A stretch of 7,980 nucleotides of DNA. Source: Bacteroidales bacterium (GTDB lineage: Bacteria > Bacteroidota > Bacteroidia > Bacteroidales > ML635J-15). Of the stretch, positions 6,951 through 7,980 are shown one piece after another (within the stretch, counting starts at the first letter, position 1; each line of letters opens with the position of its first letter). The stretch lies in the NCBI GenBank assembly GCA_017997855.1, contig JAGOEF010000069.1, forward strand, positions 1 through 7,980, in the 5' to 3' direction. The notes beneath the pieces are model-generated. The model made no database searches, was not told the DNA's origin, and saw nothing but the letters and a program-made list of their open reading frames with translations. Position numbers and translations under genes: made by a program.

Positions 6951-7925
6951 ATGACGAAACAAGAAGTGGGACAGTATGTAATGGAACGTACGCTGCGGGA
7001 AGTGGTGAGGAATCATTGGGGAATCGCACAGAATTTGCCGGGAATGGAGGCAATGGTTGCGCAATGGGATGAGAATGTGTTGCGAATTGATGCGGCACGG
7101 AAGGTACAGGAGGTGAGTGTGAAGGGGTTTTGTGTGCGGAAGAAGCAACTGCGGGAGGAGATGACGGAGGTGATACTGGATGTATGCCGGAAGATGTTTA
7201 GTTATGGGCGGATGACCGGAAATGAGGTTGTGGCGGCGACCACGGCGTATAGTAAGCGTGATTTCGTGAATGCGGCTGACACGGTGGTGCGCGATATTGC
7301 AGAGGTGGTTTGGAAGTGTGCATATAGTGAGCTTGGGAATGTTGGGGCATACGGTGTTGATGAAGCGTTGCTGGCTAAAGGCAGGGCGGCGATTGACCGG
7401 TATGTTGAGTCGATAGCGGAACCTCGGTTGGCGGCTGTGAAACGGAAAGGGGCAACAAGGATTATTGGGGATTTGTTGCGGCAGGATTTGGGTTTGCTGC
7501 AGGGTATGGATTTGTTGATGGAGCTGGTGCGGGTGAGTGAGCCCGGGTTTTATGGGCAGTATTGTAGCGCAAGGCGGGTTTATGTGATGGGCAGGGAACG
7601 GATGGCGCTGAAGCTAAGGGTTGTTGATGTAGTATCGGGTGAGGGTATTTCGGGTGTGAAGGTGGTGGTTAGGACATCGGAGAAGGGCGAGGTGGTGATG
7701 CGGAAGGTGACGGCTGCGGGTGGTGGGATGTATGTAAGGAATATGCCGAACGGCCGGTATTGGGTTGATTTTTTGAAGACGGGGTTCCGGCCTGAGGGTC
7801 GTGAGGTTTTTGTGAATACGGGCGAGATGTGGAAGATGGAAGTGGAAATGGAAAAAGAGGGAGTGAGGAGAGTTAGTGAGGAGGAATTCGGATTTGTGAT
7901 TGAAGATTTAAGATGTGGATGTTAA
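6951..7925 (+). CDS. Hypothetical cytosolic protein: helical N-terminal domain plus C-terminal carboxypeptidase-regulatory-like beta-sandwich
   Basis: This 324-residue protein is the only real plus-strand gene here. Residues about 1-215 are predicted helical by eye, with motifs TLREVVRNHWGI (14-25), SYGRMTGNEVVAATTAYSKRDF (split at 84-94 and 95-105), EPRLAAVKRKGAT (157-169) and EPGFYGQYCSAR (197-208). Residues about 219-301 resemble a carboxypeptidase-regulatory-like/Ig-like sandwich: LKLRVVDVVSGEGISGVKV, then GMYVRNMPNGRYWVDF (259-274), KTGFRPEG and GEMWKMEVEM. No signal peptide or membrane helix is seen, so it should be cytosolic, unusual for that C-terminal fold. The N-terminal half reminds me of an unnamed Bacteroidota family, recalled from memory only. 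Codons are purine- and G-rich: 7081-7140 has 27 G and 6 C. ATG at 6951 directly abuts a 21-bp repeat array, and a heptamer repeat follows the stop. Function unknown. Confidence 0.82.
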   Translation: MTKQEVGQYVMERTLREVVRNHWGIAQNLPGMEAMVAQWDENVLRIDAARKVQEVSVKGFCVRKKQLREEMTEVILDVCRKMFSYGRMTGNEVVAATTAYSKRDFVNAADTVVRDIAEVVWKCAYSELGNVGAYGVDEALLAKGRAAIDRYVESIAEPRLAAVKRKGATRIIGDLLRQDLGLLQGMDLLMELVRVSEPGFYGQYCSARRVYVMGRERMALKLRVVDVVSGEGISGVKVVVRTSEKGEVVMRKVTAAGGGMYVRNMPNGRYWVDFLKTGFRPEGREVFVNTGEMWKMEVEMEKEGVRRVSEEEFGFVIEDLRCGC

Positions 7926-7933
7926 ATGTTTTT

Positions 7934-7971
7934 ATGTAAAATGTAAAATGTAAAATGTAAAATGTAAAATG
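7934..7971. repeat. Heptamer tandem repeat (ATGTAAA)x5 plus ATG
   Basis: Five perfect copies of ATGTAAA occupy 7934-7968, followed by a partial ATG at 7969-7971. The repeat begins 8 bases after the stop codon of the 324-residue gene. Perfect copies suggest recent slippage, in contrast to the diverged upstream array. No hairpin or T-run marks a terminator for the gene in the remaining window. What lies beyond 7980 is not visible. Confidence 0.95.
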
Positions 7972-7980
7972 GGTTGAATT

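Overview
The window looks like a chromosomal piece of a Bacteroidota bacterium, probably from the Bacteroidales or a related order; I cannot resolve the genus. The evidence is an outer-membrane TonB-dependent receptor with an N-terminal carboxypeptidase-regulatory-like domain, a 7TM-HD cyclic-di-AMP phosphodiesterase of the PgpH type, AT-rich gene starts without Shine-Dalgarno sequences, and promoter-like TAnnTTTG motifs. Intergenic palindromes around TTCGAA and CGCGATAAATCGCG also resemble repeats I remember from this phylum, which I could not verify here.

Positions 1-6427 are an ordinary housekeeping and envelope stretch with all five genes on the minus strand. In transcription order these are a DUF1643 protein (6427-5831), a PaaI-like hotdog thioesterase (5641-5165), the PgpH-like phosphohydrolase (5102-2961), the TonB-dependent receptor (2911-476) and an exported glutaredoxin-like protein (426-31). 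The last four are separated by gaps of only about 49-62 bases and could be partly co-transcribed. A structured REP-like element (5714-5791) lies in the 189-base gap behind the DUF1643 gene.

Positions 6428-6698 are a gene-free junction packed with small repeats: a 10-bp inverted repeat followed by a T-run, an AGTGTG hexamer repeat, a 16-bp palindrome and an 11-bp-arm hairpin.

Positions 6699-6950 hold the most striking feature. It is an array of eleven clear 21-bp units plus a decayed twelfth, in perfect register with no insertion or deletion, T/G-rich with only 3 C in 252 bases. It ends at the base before an ATG. The units alternate between two subtypes, so the true period may be 42 bp. The spacing equals two or four helical turns, and its T-tracts recur about every 10.5 bp, as expected for curved DNA.

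The array leads into a divergent plus-strand gene (6951-7925) for a 324-residue protein without a signal peptide. It has a helical N-terminal part and a C-terminal carboxypeptidase-regulatory-like beta-sandwich. The gene is followed at once by a tandem heptamer repeat (ATGTAAA, five copies) running towards the window edge. The array, orphan gene and flanking repeats together are the best candidate for an undescribed unit; its function is unknown.
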